26,003 bases of DNA from a virus, in IMG/VR virus record IMGVR_UViG_3300036398_004418, positions 1-26,003 of that record. The stretch is one strand, 5' to 3'. This document shows positions 14,853 to 22,071 of the stretch, piece after piece (the stretch's first letter is position 1; every line of letters starts with the position of its first letter). Both the position numbers and the translations under genes were made by a program. The notes under the pieces were generated by a model that did no database searches, was not told the DNA's origin, and saw only the letters and a program-made list of their open reading frames with translations.

Positions 14853-16160
14853 ATGTTAGGAACAGCCAACAAAATATTAAAAACTTCCACAGTAGAAGTC
14901 GAAATGGACTTCAGAGACTTTAATAACGTCTCTATCGAAGCTTTAGAGGCGGAAATTGTGGATACCGACACTTTTATCGCCGTTCACGAAGAATTTAAAC
15001 TTTTTGTAGAGAAAGTTGTCACACCCACTGGCTATACCAGCCGTCATTTCGTGGACATCTATAAACTCCTAAAAAAACTTTTACCCGTTTATAACCCCCC
15101 GAAAACTAAGGCTACTTCCAATAAGGGTCTACAAGCCGCTTACAACGCCGCTATGGGTTCCGTATTAACCACTATGGTTAACACTCCCTTCAAAAAGAAA
15201 ACAGAAGCCGTAAAACTAACTGGCTCTCAGACTGTTGCGGCGGGTAGTGCTGTCCTATTACAATTACAAATTGCAATGGATTTTACCCACGAAATTTTTC
15301 ATGATTTAGTTAGAAGTGTTGAGAAAGGAGAGCCTAGACTTAGACCTAAAGAGGTTCGTAGTGCGGATGATTTAATCCGTAATGAGGATTTTTTTGCTTA
15401 CTCTTGCATCCCCCCTGAAGATGTAGATGGGAGAAAGGCCTATATTGACCAGACTATGGCTCACTGGCGTGAACACACCAACACCTATCTTGACTATATG
15501 TTCTCCATTCTAGAGTTCAGCGAAAATAAATTTAACCGCCCCTGTGGTGAACTTGCCGAGGCTCTCCATACGTTTAAGGCTGAACTTGATAAGAAGGGTA
15601 TCTTTAGAGCTTGGGTTAATTTCTATGATAACGTAGGAGCCGTTAAAACCTACTCTAGTATGGGCATACCAATTGAACACGAGGGTTGTTGGGGCAATCA
15701 ATTGGGGAGAGACCTTGATAACAATCCCCTTTCCATTACTATGCTTTTAGAAAAGATGTTCCCATGGCAAGTAGGAAAATCCTACAGTAGAAGGCAAATA
15801 AATGCTTGGAACAAAGGCAAATGTGAGGTTCTTTTTTACGAGTGGGTTTCCCAATTCGTTTATTCTGACGACCCATTAAACTACGCTCCTTACTCTTTAA
15901 AGCTTAGAAAACCCCCCAAATCTGATAAGGATATTTTTAAAGCCGCTTGGCAGAATCTTTATAATATCCAGAGACAAGTCCTAAACAAGATGGAGCAAAA
16001 AGTAAAAGCCACTTACGTCCGTGTTTCTGCTGACTTCTCTAATCTCACTTCCTCAGTCAAAGAAGGGTTCGCTAAATTCTGCGGTGGTCAAGTGGTAAAT
16101 TTCTCCGTCCTAGAAACAGAAGACTCAGGACTAGAACCAAACTTCACCATGTCAACGTGA
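14853..16160 (+). CDS. Unknown 435-aa protein
   Basis: A largely helical soluble protein with many charged segments, e.g. FRDFNNVSIEALEAEIVDTD, HFVDIYKLLKKLLPVY, and DFTHEIFHDLVRSVEKG. No catalytic motif or domain is recognised; Cys residues are few and not clustered. It is driven by its own promoter and lies directly after the helicase, so a replication or early takeover role is possible. The stop TGA is in the GTGACA of the next promoter. Start at ATG 14853 has no Shine-Dalgarno. Confidence 0.7.
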   Translation: MLGTANKILKTSTVEVEMDFRDFNNVSIEALEAEIVDTDTFIAVHEEFKLFVEKVVTPTGYTSRHFVDIYKLLKKLLPVYNPPKTKATSNKGLQAAYNAAMGSVLTTMVNTPFKKKTEAVKLTGSQTVAAGSAVLLQLQIAMDFTHEIFHDLVRSVEKGEPRLRPKEVRSADDLIRNEDFFAYSCIPPEDVDGRKAYIDQTMAHWREHTNTYLDYMFSILEFSENKFNRPCGELAEALHTFKAELDKKGIFRAWVNFYDNVGAVKTYSSMGIPIEHEGCWGNQLGRDLDNNPLSITMLLEKMFPWQVGKSYSRRQINAWNKGKCEVLFYEWVSQFVYSDDPLNYAPYSLKLRKPPKSDKDIFKAAWQNLYNIQRQVLNKMEQKVKATYVRVSADFSNLTSSVKEGFAKFCGGQVVNFSVLETEDSGLEPNFTMST

Positions 16161-16185
16161 CATCTAATCTACTCTCTGTTATACT
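16157..16185 (+). promoter_or_regulatory. Promoter P5 (shared spacer), antisense to virion genes
   Basis: GTGACA (16157-16162), spacer TCTAATCTACTCTCTGT, TATACT (16180-16185), then GGGTTTAACCC. It points rightward into two leftward genes, so any transcript is antisense to them. Confidence 0.7.
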
Positions 16186-16331
16186 GGGTTTAACCCGACA
16201 AAAACTGTTGTCACATAGAAGACATTATTTGTGGATGTTATTGTTTGAACTAAAGTCTCAGGGGTGGTAACTACATACACCCCGTTAGTCTCATTAGAAA
16301 ATAATATTTCTCCATTCAGTTCAATTGCCAT
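16179..16331 (-). CDS. Short 50-aa virion-like protein
   Basis: An uninterrupted 50-codon frame from ATG 16331 to TAA, MAIELNGEILFSNETNGV and onward, rich in Thr, Val and Asn and predicted to be beta. Its start overlaps the stop of the upstream gene by 11 bases (ATGGCAATTGA), the classic coupling of phage structural operons. The composition matches small virion or receptor-side proteins. The stop codon lies in the TATACT of the rightward promoter P5. It is below usual length cut-offs but the coupling and amino-acid pattern support it. Confidence 0.62.
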   Translation of the reverse strand: MAIELNGEILFSNETNGVYVVTTPETLVQTITSTNNVFYVTTVFVGLNPV

Positions 16332-16719
16332 CGGGAATTACCTCCGTAGTCACTTCCGGGCTTACATTAGCCAATCCTTCAAAAAATCTGTGTACAATTA
16401 GCCCATCGGGGGACTTCATTTCACAGTCATATACCCAAGCATCCCTCCCAACTATATTCCCCATTGCCGCCGGTAATAAGGTTGTGGTCTGATAAACCAT
16501 AATTGGAGTTATTAATGTGTGGTTCTCATAGGTAATATCCCCTATTACGAAATCATCATTAACTATTTCAAAGTCTCCTTCTGCCAATAGAGTTCCCTTA
16601 TGTTTTCTCTTAATTTGCCAAGCGAACTCCCAGTCACTATAGTTACCCGCTAATAGTAAAGATTTACCCCTATAGCTGGCTCCTTGTCTTATTAATATGT
16701 TAACTTTTATTGGTTCCAT
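16321..16719 (-). CDS. Phage beta-sandwich virion protein
   Basis: A 132-aa protein starting MEPIKVNILIRQGASYRG. The pattern of an N-terminal RQGASYRG strand, a middle DWEFAWQIKRKH, and FEGLANVSPEVT before the end is the one seen in small phage structural/baseplate-associated beta proteins. The frame stays open upstream to 17130, but that extension runs antisense across the rightward gene and has no supported start; ATG 16719 follows GGGAAAACCAGT. It is coupled to the 50-codon gene downstream. A 12-bp inverted repeat sits just upstream. Confidence 0.7.
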   Translation of the reverse strand: MEPIKVNILIRQGASYRGKSLLLAGNYSDWEFAWQIKRKHKGTLLAEGDFEIVNDDFVIGDITYENHTLITPIMVYQTTTLLPAAMGNIVGRDAWVYDCEMKSPDGLIVHRFFEGLANVSPEVTTEVIPDGN

Positions 16720-16752
16720 ACTGGTTTTCCCGCAATCCCTACCTAAATCTTT

Positions 16753-16814
16753 GGGCGTATAGGATTTTATCAATCTTAAACAGGGTGGGTATTGAGAAAA
16801 ATCTATACGCCCAA
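16753..16814. promoter_or_regulatory. 12-bp inverted repeat in divergent region
   Basis: TTGGGCGTATAG (16753-16762 with two bases before, 16751-16762) and its exact complement CTATACGCCCAA (16803-16814), 40 nt apart. It lies between the leftward virion gene (start 16719) and the rightward long gene (start 16814 or 16850), so it may be a two-site operator or an RNA hairpin in a leader. Confidence 0.6.
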
Positions 16815-19800
16815 TGTCCTGTACAGAAGCATCATTCCCCCAATTTATAATGGCCAGACGCAAAGGTAGAAAATTATACTCCCCTAATTCCCCCCAAGAC
16901 CCCGGGAAATCCCGTGGCGGTAATATTAAAGATGGTATGGGGGTTGTTAAAGGTACTAATGTTAAAGGGGAAGCTTTTTCCTTTGACCCGTCTAAGCACA
17001 AACGAGACCCCTTGACTGGTAAATGGGCTACTAAACCTGATGTGGTTAAGCCCCAAAAAGATAAGAAAAAAGCCACTAAACCCACTTCTTCCGAGGCTAA
17101 AAAAACTAAACCATCCTCCCCCTTCGCCAAATTTAGACAAAGGGTTCGTGATGCTTTAAAACAACAATTAATTAATTACGCAAAAAATAAATCAGATAAG
17201 TCTAAATCCACACCGTCTAAACCTGATTCTGTGTCAACTGTGCCAGTTAATGCTAAACCTATTGAGAAAAAGAATTTTACCCTAGATGACTATACTCAAA
17301 GAGGACAAGAAATTAGCTCTAAATATGGGTTGAGTGATAATAAGTTCTTAGGCAGACTGGCGAAGTTAATAGACAAATTACTCAGTTTCCAAGAAAAACC
17401 GTCATTAACGCCTTCTGACATGGAGGAACTAAAAAAAATTAATGACGATATATTGGAGACACAAAAGAAGGCCTATGAAGACTTTGAGAAAAAAGTTGAA
17501 CAACTTTTAGACGACTATAGAGAAAATGCTTCAGATTTAGACATGGATAAAGTAATTTTAAAGACTAGATTTGTAAGAAATGGTTTTCCAAGAGATTTAA
17601 ATGAGGACGTTGATATGGTGAGGGAAGCCTATAAAGATTTTCACTATCTCACTAACGGCAATATTATAGGCTTTCCCAATTTGTTGGATGTTAACAATGA
17701 AGGTAATAGCTATGCCGTTTACCCTAATAAACCCGCACAAAGTTCAATAGTCAGCATTGGGACATCTGGACAGGGGGAAGTTCCTCTGAGGCAGGCGACC
17801 TTCCATGAATTGGCGCACCTAGTTGAGCTTCATGTTCCTGGTCTCAAAGAAGCGTCTCTAGAGTTCCTGAAAAAACATAGTTACACTGGAACTCTAGAGA
17901 ATTTTGATTACCTGGGTGTACCTATCTCAGGATATAAGGGGGACTTTATAGATGAATATGTGGGTAGATTTTACGTCCAAAATTCAGCCACAGAGGTTTT
18001 ATCTACGGGATTTGAACGTTTAAGTAATCCAGATAGCGCATTTAAACTTTTTGTAAATTCTAATCATCACTTTAATTATATTCTTGGTGCGCTTGACCGT
18101 GTTAACTCTACTAGAAATTCTGAATCTTACCGGCTACCAAATAAATCTGTTAGGAAAATACCAAATAAATCTGCTGAGGAAATACCAAATAAATCTGCTG
18201 AGGAAATACCAAATAAATCTGCTGAGGCAAAGAATTTGACCCTAGATAACTACACTCAAAGAGGACAAGAAATTAGCTCTAAATATGGGTTGAACGATAC
18301 TAAAACACTAGGAAAACTCCAAGAACTAAGTGGTATACTAAGAGAATTTAACACTAAAATAATGGGTATGTATGACGACCCTACTTTAACCGACTCCGAC
18401 AGAGAAGAAGTTATACGTCAATTTGACGAGGTTTTCAAAAAACACAAAAATCTTGAAAAGAAATTTAGGGCAAAATTCGAGAAAAATGTTCAAAATCTTC
18501 TAGAATCCTACAAAGAAGCTAGTAAAGATTTAGACTTAGAGAAACTTTTGGAAAATTCTAAATTCACATTGTATGGGCAAGAACTAGATAAATCAGATAG
18601 GAACGTGGATTTAGTGAAAGAAAGTGTTAAAGATTTCCACTCTCTTACTAAGGGGTTTCTGGGAGAATTGGTTCCTATGATTGACGTAGACAGAAATGGT
18701 TCTAGTTACGTCCGCTACCATCCAGATAAGCCAGAAAAATTGACACATATTAGAATCGGGGCTATTGGACTCGGTGATGAAGTATTTAAACTTCAGACCT
18801 TCCATCAAATGGCTCACATTCTGGAATCCCACATACCTGGACTCCTAAAAGCATCTATGGAGTTCCTGAAAAAACATAGTTATTCGGGGCAAGAGGAAGA
18901 CATCGAACACAGGGGTATGACCTACAGAGGGTATAAAGGTGATTTTATAAATAATTATGTGGGTAGAACATACAACAAAGGGGTATCAGCCACAGAGGTT
19001 ATATCTACAGGTTTTGAAAGACTTCGTAACCCTACAGACGCATTTACTCTCTACACAGAATCAAACCATCACTTTAATTTTATTCTTGGGGTTCTAGATA
19101 GTATTAACCAGACTGAGCCGCCTAAAACAAAATTAATGAGTAGCTTAACTCAAAAAAACTTAGACCCTAAACCAGAACCCGCAGAGCCAAAACCAACTAC
19201 TCCTAAACAGGTTTCCAAAGAGTACACTGATACTATTAATTCTGCAAAATCTAAAATCTCCCAGTTTAAACTGGATAGACTTGTCAAAGTTTTTGAAACT
19301 CAAGATGCCCAAATCAATGCGGAGCTAAAATCTTTAGACCCTAAAAACCCTGAAGACGTTGAAAAAGCCCAAAAACTTTTTGCTAGAAAACGTAAACTGA
19401 AGCAGTCTCTTGATACTTACCTTGAGAAACAGATGAACTTATTGTATCAAGAACTGCTTGATAATAATAATTCTGTAAACTCTGACCTCCTAGTGGGACA
19501 AACTAATTTTCAAATAGGTGAATACACTAAAAATCTTAAACCAGCCAATACTGAAGACCCTATCTATAAAACTCACACTCCTGTAATTAGTAAGGCTTTG
19601 GCTGAATTTCATAAACTTACAGGGGGGATTCTGAACAACTTAGTCCCCCGTATTGGACTCAGCGAAAAAAAAAGAAGTTGGGCTGGATTCGATGCACAAG
19701 AACCCCAAAAAAATAATTATCTTTCTATATCTGTAACCCGTTCCAATGATGTTAAACCCTCAGTTTTTCATGAAGCGGCACACCTGCTGGAAGGGTCTGA

Positions 19801-20113
19801 CCCTAAATTTGCCAACTTAGCTAAGGAATTTTTAGCTAAAAATAGAACTTCAGATGAACTTAAGCAAATAAAGGGTTATCCTGCTGGCGAAGTGGCTTAC
19901 CCCGGAAACTGGGTTCACCCCTATGTGGGTAAAATTTATAAAAATTCCCCCTCCACAGAAGTAATTTCAATGGGTATAGAACGATTTGCTAGTCCTAAAG
20001 ATATGGCGGAATTTTATTTTAAAGATAAGGAACATTTTGCTCTAACTTTGGGGATTATAGAATCCCTTAAAGTCCCTGAACATCTAAAACCAATACCTGC
20101 TACAATATATTAG
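16814..20113 (+). CDS. Triple zincin-domain phage protein
   Basis: A protein of 1099 aa (1087 if it starts at ATG 16850, MARRKGRK). The N-terminal 60 residues include FDPSKHKRDPLTGKW, a motif frequent in phage head/peptidase proteins; residues about 70-150 are Lys/Pro/Ser-rich and probably disordered. Three homologous domains follow (about 153-440, 475-770, 800-1095). Domains 1 and 2 share DNYTQRGQEISSKYGL-type starts. Each has a zinc-peptidase helix: HELAH (331-335), HQMAH (664-668), HEAAH (986-990), and a later Glu-containing TEV.S.G.ER segment (about 394-402 in domain 1) likely giving the third ligand. Domain 2 lacks the catalytic Glu. Domains 1 and 2 are joined by a 24-bp tandem repeat. 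A virion protease or injected effector is inferred. Confidence 0.82.
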   Translation: MSCTEASFPQFIMARRKGRKLYSPNSPQDPGKSRGGNIKDGMGVVKGTNVKGEAFSFDPSKHKRDPLTGKWATKPDVVKPQKDKKKATKPTSSEAKKTKPSSPFAKFRQRVRDALKQQLINYAKNKSDKSKSTPSKPDSVSTVPVNAKPIEKKNFTLDDYTQRGQEISSKYGLSDNKFLGRLAKLIDKLLSFQEKPSLTPSDMEELKKINDDILETQKKAYEDFEKKVEQLLDDYRENASDLDMDKVILKTRFVRNGFPRDLNEDVDMVREAYKDFHYLTNGNIIGFPNLLDVNNEGNSYAVYPNKPAQSSIVSIGTSGQGEVPLRQATFHELAHLVELHVPGLKEASLEFLKKHSYTGTLENFDYLGVPISGYKGDFIDEYVGRFYVQNSATEVLSTGFERLSNPDSAFKLFVNSNHHFNYILGALDRVNSTRNSESYRLPNKSVRKIPNKSAEEIPNKSAEEIPNKSAEAKNLTLDNYTQRGQEISSKYGLNDTKTLGKLQELSGILREFNTKIMGMYDDPTLTDSDREEVIRQFDEVFKKHKNLEKKFRAKFEKNVQNLLESYKEASKDLDLEKLLENSKFTLYGQELDKSDRNVDLVKESVKDFHSLTKGFLGELVPMIDVDRNGSSYVRYHPDKPEKLTHIRIGAIGLGDEVFKLQTFHQMAHILESHIPGLLKASMEFLKKHSYSGQEEDIEHRGMTYRGYKGDFINNYVGRTYNKGVSATEVISTGFERLRNPTDAFTLYTESNHHFNFILGVLDSINQTEPPKTKLMSSLTQKNLDPKPEPAEPKPTTPKQVSKEYTDTINSAKSKISQFKLDRLVKVFETQDAQINAELKSLDPKNPEDVEKAQKLFARKRKLKQSLDTYLEKQMNLLYQELLDNNNSVNSDLLVGQTNFQIGEYTKNLKPANTEDPIYKTHTPVISKALAEFHKLTGGILNNLVPRIGLSEKKRSWAGFDAQEPQKNNYLSISVTRSNDVKPSVFHEAAHLLEGSDPKFANLAKEFLAKNRTSDELKQIKGYPAGEVAYPGNWVHPYVGKIYKNSPSTEVISMGIERFASPKDMAEFYFKDKEHFALTLGIIESLKVPEHLKPIPATIY
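18134..18229 (+). repeat. Four tandem 24-bp repeats in coding linker
   Basis: Units start at 18134, 18158, 18182 and 18206, each encoding IPNKSAEE-like octapeptides (the first unit diverged: LPNKSVRK). The length is a multiple of three so the frame is kept. It forms the flexible linker between zincin domains 1 and 2. Confidence 0.95.
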
Positions 20114-20154
20114 TAGTCTCGAACGACCAAATTTTAACTCGGAGGATTAATTTC

Positions 20155-20481
20155 TTGAAAGCTACCCTATCCCATTTTTTAGGTACAGTAAGTATTTCTA
20201 CCAACGTGGACACACACCCTGACAAACCAGTTGTTGCTGAATATAAGGTAGATTCTACTGTCCCAAAGGCTATCCCTGTCCTAAAATCCATCTTTGTTCG
20301 TGAACTAGACCGGGCTACTGGTCTTTATGGTCATATCGGCGTGTTTTACGACAAAGAGAATGATACCTTTGACTCCACTAATATGGATTTATACGTCGCT
20401 TTACAAGGTCTTGACGGCTTTTCCGTAGATGAACTCACTGAAATTAAAGCCAGCAAAATGCCTGAAGGGGTTTTGACTTAG
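20155..20481 (+). CDS. Unknown 108-aa protein with TTG start
   Basis: Starts at TTG 20155, eight bases after GGAGGA (20141-20146), the best Shine-Dalgarno in the window; no ATG is available near it. The protein is mixed alpha/beta, with KPVVAEYKVDSTVPK and FDSTNMDLYVALQGLDG. No family recognised. It follows the zincin gene after 41 nt and is likely translated from the same message. A promoter follows its stop directly. Confidence 0.72.
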   Translation: MKATLSHFLGTVSISTNVDTHPDKPVVAEYKVDSTVPKAIPVLKSIFVRELDRATGLYGHIGVFYDKENDTFDSTNMDLYVALQGLDGFSVDELTEIKASKMPEGVLT

Positions 20482-20484
20482 GAC

Positions 20485-20513
20485 TTGACAAATCTTTTAA
20501 GGTTTGTTATATT
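20485..20513 (+). promoter_or_regulatory. Promoter of putative small RNA
   Basis: TTGACA (20485-20490), 17-nt spacer, TATATT (20508-20513). Confidence 0.78.
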
Positions 20514-20519
20514 AGAGAA

Positions 20520-20583
20520 AAGGTTTCCTTGTTAGTTATTTTTTCTAGGTCGTCTACACTGTTCCGTGGGCGAATTTTTTTTT
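20520..20583 (+). ncRNA. Putative ~60-nt small RNA with terminator
   Basis: A transcript from the promoter at 20485 would end at the hairpin CGTCTAC (20551-20557), 8-nt loop, GTGGGCG (20566-20572) followed by AA and nine T. No start codon with a ribosome-binding site lies between. The ~300 bp beyond (to 20880) has no gene; it holds a G-rich run at 20605 and the next promoter. Confidence 0.5.
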
Positions 20584-20706
20584 GTCCTAACTCATGTTGG
20601 TAGGGGGGGGAGGTAGGTACATGGGTTTTTATAACGGCTACCCCTAATTTCACCACTTGTCCCCGCACTTCGCTTAGTTACCAGTAGTACACTTGTTCAA
20701 AAAAAG

Positions 20707-20749
20707 ATTCTCCCAGACAGTTGACATTTCTGGGAGAATATCATAGGAT
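20707..20749 (+). promoter_or_regulatory. FGE copy 1 promoter flanked by 11-bp inverted repeat
   Basis: TTGACA (20721-20726), 17-nt spacer, TAGGAT (20744-20749). ATTCTCCCAGA (20707-20717) and its exact complement (20729-20739) surround the -35, an operator-like arrangement. Confidence 0.68.
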
Positions 20750-20881
20750 AGAATCAAGCAAACAAACACGGAAAACAGGATGACGGGTAACGCTAAACAA
20801 CCAATCGAAACAACACAAATTCCTGTATCCGACGCTATAATTAGTTATCAGTTATCAACTATTTGGGACTAACAAAAAAAA

Positions 20882-21841
20882 ATGAACCAATTTACCGAAA
20901 AACTACCCAATCAAGTCACACTAGAGATGGTAAGCTTACCAGCAGGTGAGTTTCTCATGGGTTCTGCTGAAAGCGAGGATGAAAAGCCTCCACACCAAGT
21001 TAAAGTCAACAGTTTTGCTATTGGGAAATATCCCATTACTCAAGCACAATATCAAGCGGTAATGGGAACCAATCCCTCTTATTTTTATAATAATCCCCAA
21101 AATCCGGTAGAAAGGATTAGTTGGAATGACGCTCAAGCCTTTTGTCAGAAATTGAGTCAAATAACCGGCAAAACCTATCGCCTACCCACAGAAGCTGAAT
21201 GGGAATATGCTTGTCGTGCGGATAGAACTACTCGCTATTATTTTGGTGATGATGCCAATCAGTTAGGAAATTACGCTTGGTATGAAGGAAATTCTCAAAA
21301 TACAACTCATCCTGTAGGACAGAAAAAGCCCAATGGTTGGGGACTATATGACATGAGTGGCAATGTTTGGGAGTGGTGCGAAGACAATTGGCACGATAGC
21401 TACGAAAATGCACCAAAGAATGGCAGTGCCTGGGTAACAAATGATAATGATTATCAAATACTGCGGGGTGGTTCTTGGAGCGACTTTCGGTGTGACTGCC
21501 GTTCCGCTTACCGTTACTACGACAGCCGCCACAACTACGACGACACCGACGGTTTTCGGGTAGTCTGCGACAATCAAATGTTCTTTTACAACGCCTTTAA
21601 TTTCCCCCTTCTTACCTCTAGTGTAAAAGAATTTGCTGTAAAGCTCGAAAAAATGCTAGTAAAGTTAGGACATCGTTTAGCAATAAGCGAAGATGGTCTC
21701 TACTGTAAAATATATTTCCACCAACCCTATTCCGGTGTTTATCCAGGTGTTTTTGATACTCAAAAAGTGTATCAAATGCTAAATAATTTTACCGAACATA
21801 AAGATTATTTATGGGCTTTTCTCCAAGATTGCAAAGCTTAA
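20882..21841 (+). CDS. FGE-sulfatase/C-lectin protein with hypervariable segment, copy 1
   Basis: A 319-aa protein. Residues about 10-235 are a formylglycine-generating-enzyme-like (SUMF1) domain with a C-type-lectin fold: LEMVSLPAGEFLMGS, YPITQAQYQAVMG, YRLPTEAEWEYACRA, GLYDMSGNVWEWCED, LRGGSW, and GFRVVC. The Cys pair of true FGE enzymes is not evident, so a binding rather than catalytic role is likely. Between GGSW and GFRV lies a segment (21479-21559) that differs strongly from copy 2. An extra 85-residue C-terminal tail (from QMFFYNAF) is absent from copy 2. No good Shine-Dalgarno; a run of nine A precedes the ATG. The region resembles host chromosome more than phage. Confidence 0.82.
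   Translation: MNQFTEKLPNQVTLEMVSLPAGEFLMGSAESEDEKPPHQVKVNSFAIGKYPITQAQYQAVMGTNPSYFYNNPQNPVERISWNDAQAFCQKLSQITGKTYRLPTEAEWEYACRADRTTRYYFGDDANQLGNYAWYEGNSQNTTHPVGQKKPNGWGLYDMSGNVWEWCEDNWHDSYENAPKNGSAWVTNDNDYQILRGGSWSDFRCDCRSAYRYYDSRHNYDDTDGFRVVCDNQMFFYNAFNFPLLTSSVKEFAVKLEKMLVKLGHRLAISEDGLYCKIYFHQPYSGVYPGVFDTQKVYQMLNNFTEHKDYLWAFLQDCKA
21479..21559 (+). other. Hypervariable segment, copy 1 (DGR variable-region-like)
   Basis: 27 codons after GGSW, ending GFR; 25 of 27 end in C or T, and 17 of 27 residues differ from copy 2 while length is the same. This fits a retroelement variable region made from AAY codons. Confidence 0.6.
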
Positions 21842-21924
21842 TTCATTAATTATTGGTTGCTAGTCTGCGACAATTAATCAGTTATCAGTAGTACACTTGT
21901 TCAAAAAAAGATTCTCTCATACAC

Positions 21925-21953
21925 TTGACATTTCTGGGAGAATCGCATAAGAT
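21925..21953 (+). promoter_or_regulatory. FGE copy 2 promoter
   Basis: TTGACA (21925-21930), 17-nt spacer, TAAGAT (21948-21953). Same module as 20721, but the left arm of the inverted repeat is degenerate (ATTCTCTCATA). Confidence 0.65.
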
Positions 21954-22019
21954 AGCATCAGGCAAACAAACACGGAAAACAAGATTACGGGTAACGATAA
22001 ACAACCAGTCGAACGCTAT

Positions 22020-22053
22020 AATCAGTTATCAGTTATCAGTTATCAACTATTTG
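22020..22053 (+). repeat. TCAGTTA heptamer repeats
   Basis: Tandem heptamers (TCAGTTA) at 22020-22045, with shorter runs at about 20843-20860 and 22698-22722. Heptamer short tandem repeats are typical of filamentous and bloom-forming cyanobacterial genomes. Confidence 0.8.
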
Positions 22054-22071
22054 GGACTAACAAAAAAAAAA

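Noticed and set aside
16720-17130. Leftward open frame extending the 132-aa virion protein by 137 residues
   Set aside because: It is antisense to the basic N-terminus and FDPSKHKRDP motif of the long rightward protein, and homologous-looking virion sequence begins only near Met 16719.
18134-18229. CRISPR array
   Set aside because: The 24-bp units are contiguous with no spacers and encode an in-frame peptide linker.
20780-20872. 30-codon upstream frame MTGNAKQPIETT in the FGE copy 1 leader
   Set aside because: No proper ribosome-binding site, and the start codon is not conserved in the duplicated leader.
21925-22071. N-terminal extension of FGE copy 2
   Set aside because: It covers the promoter and heptamer repeats; copy 1 starts at the equivalent of ATG 22072.
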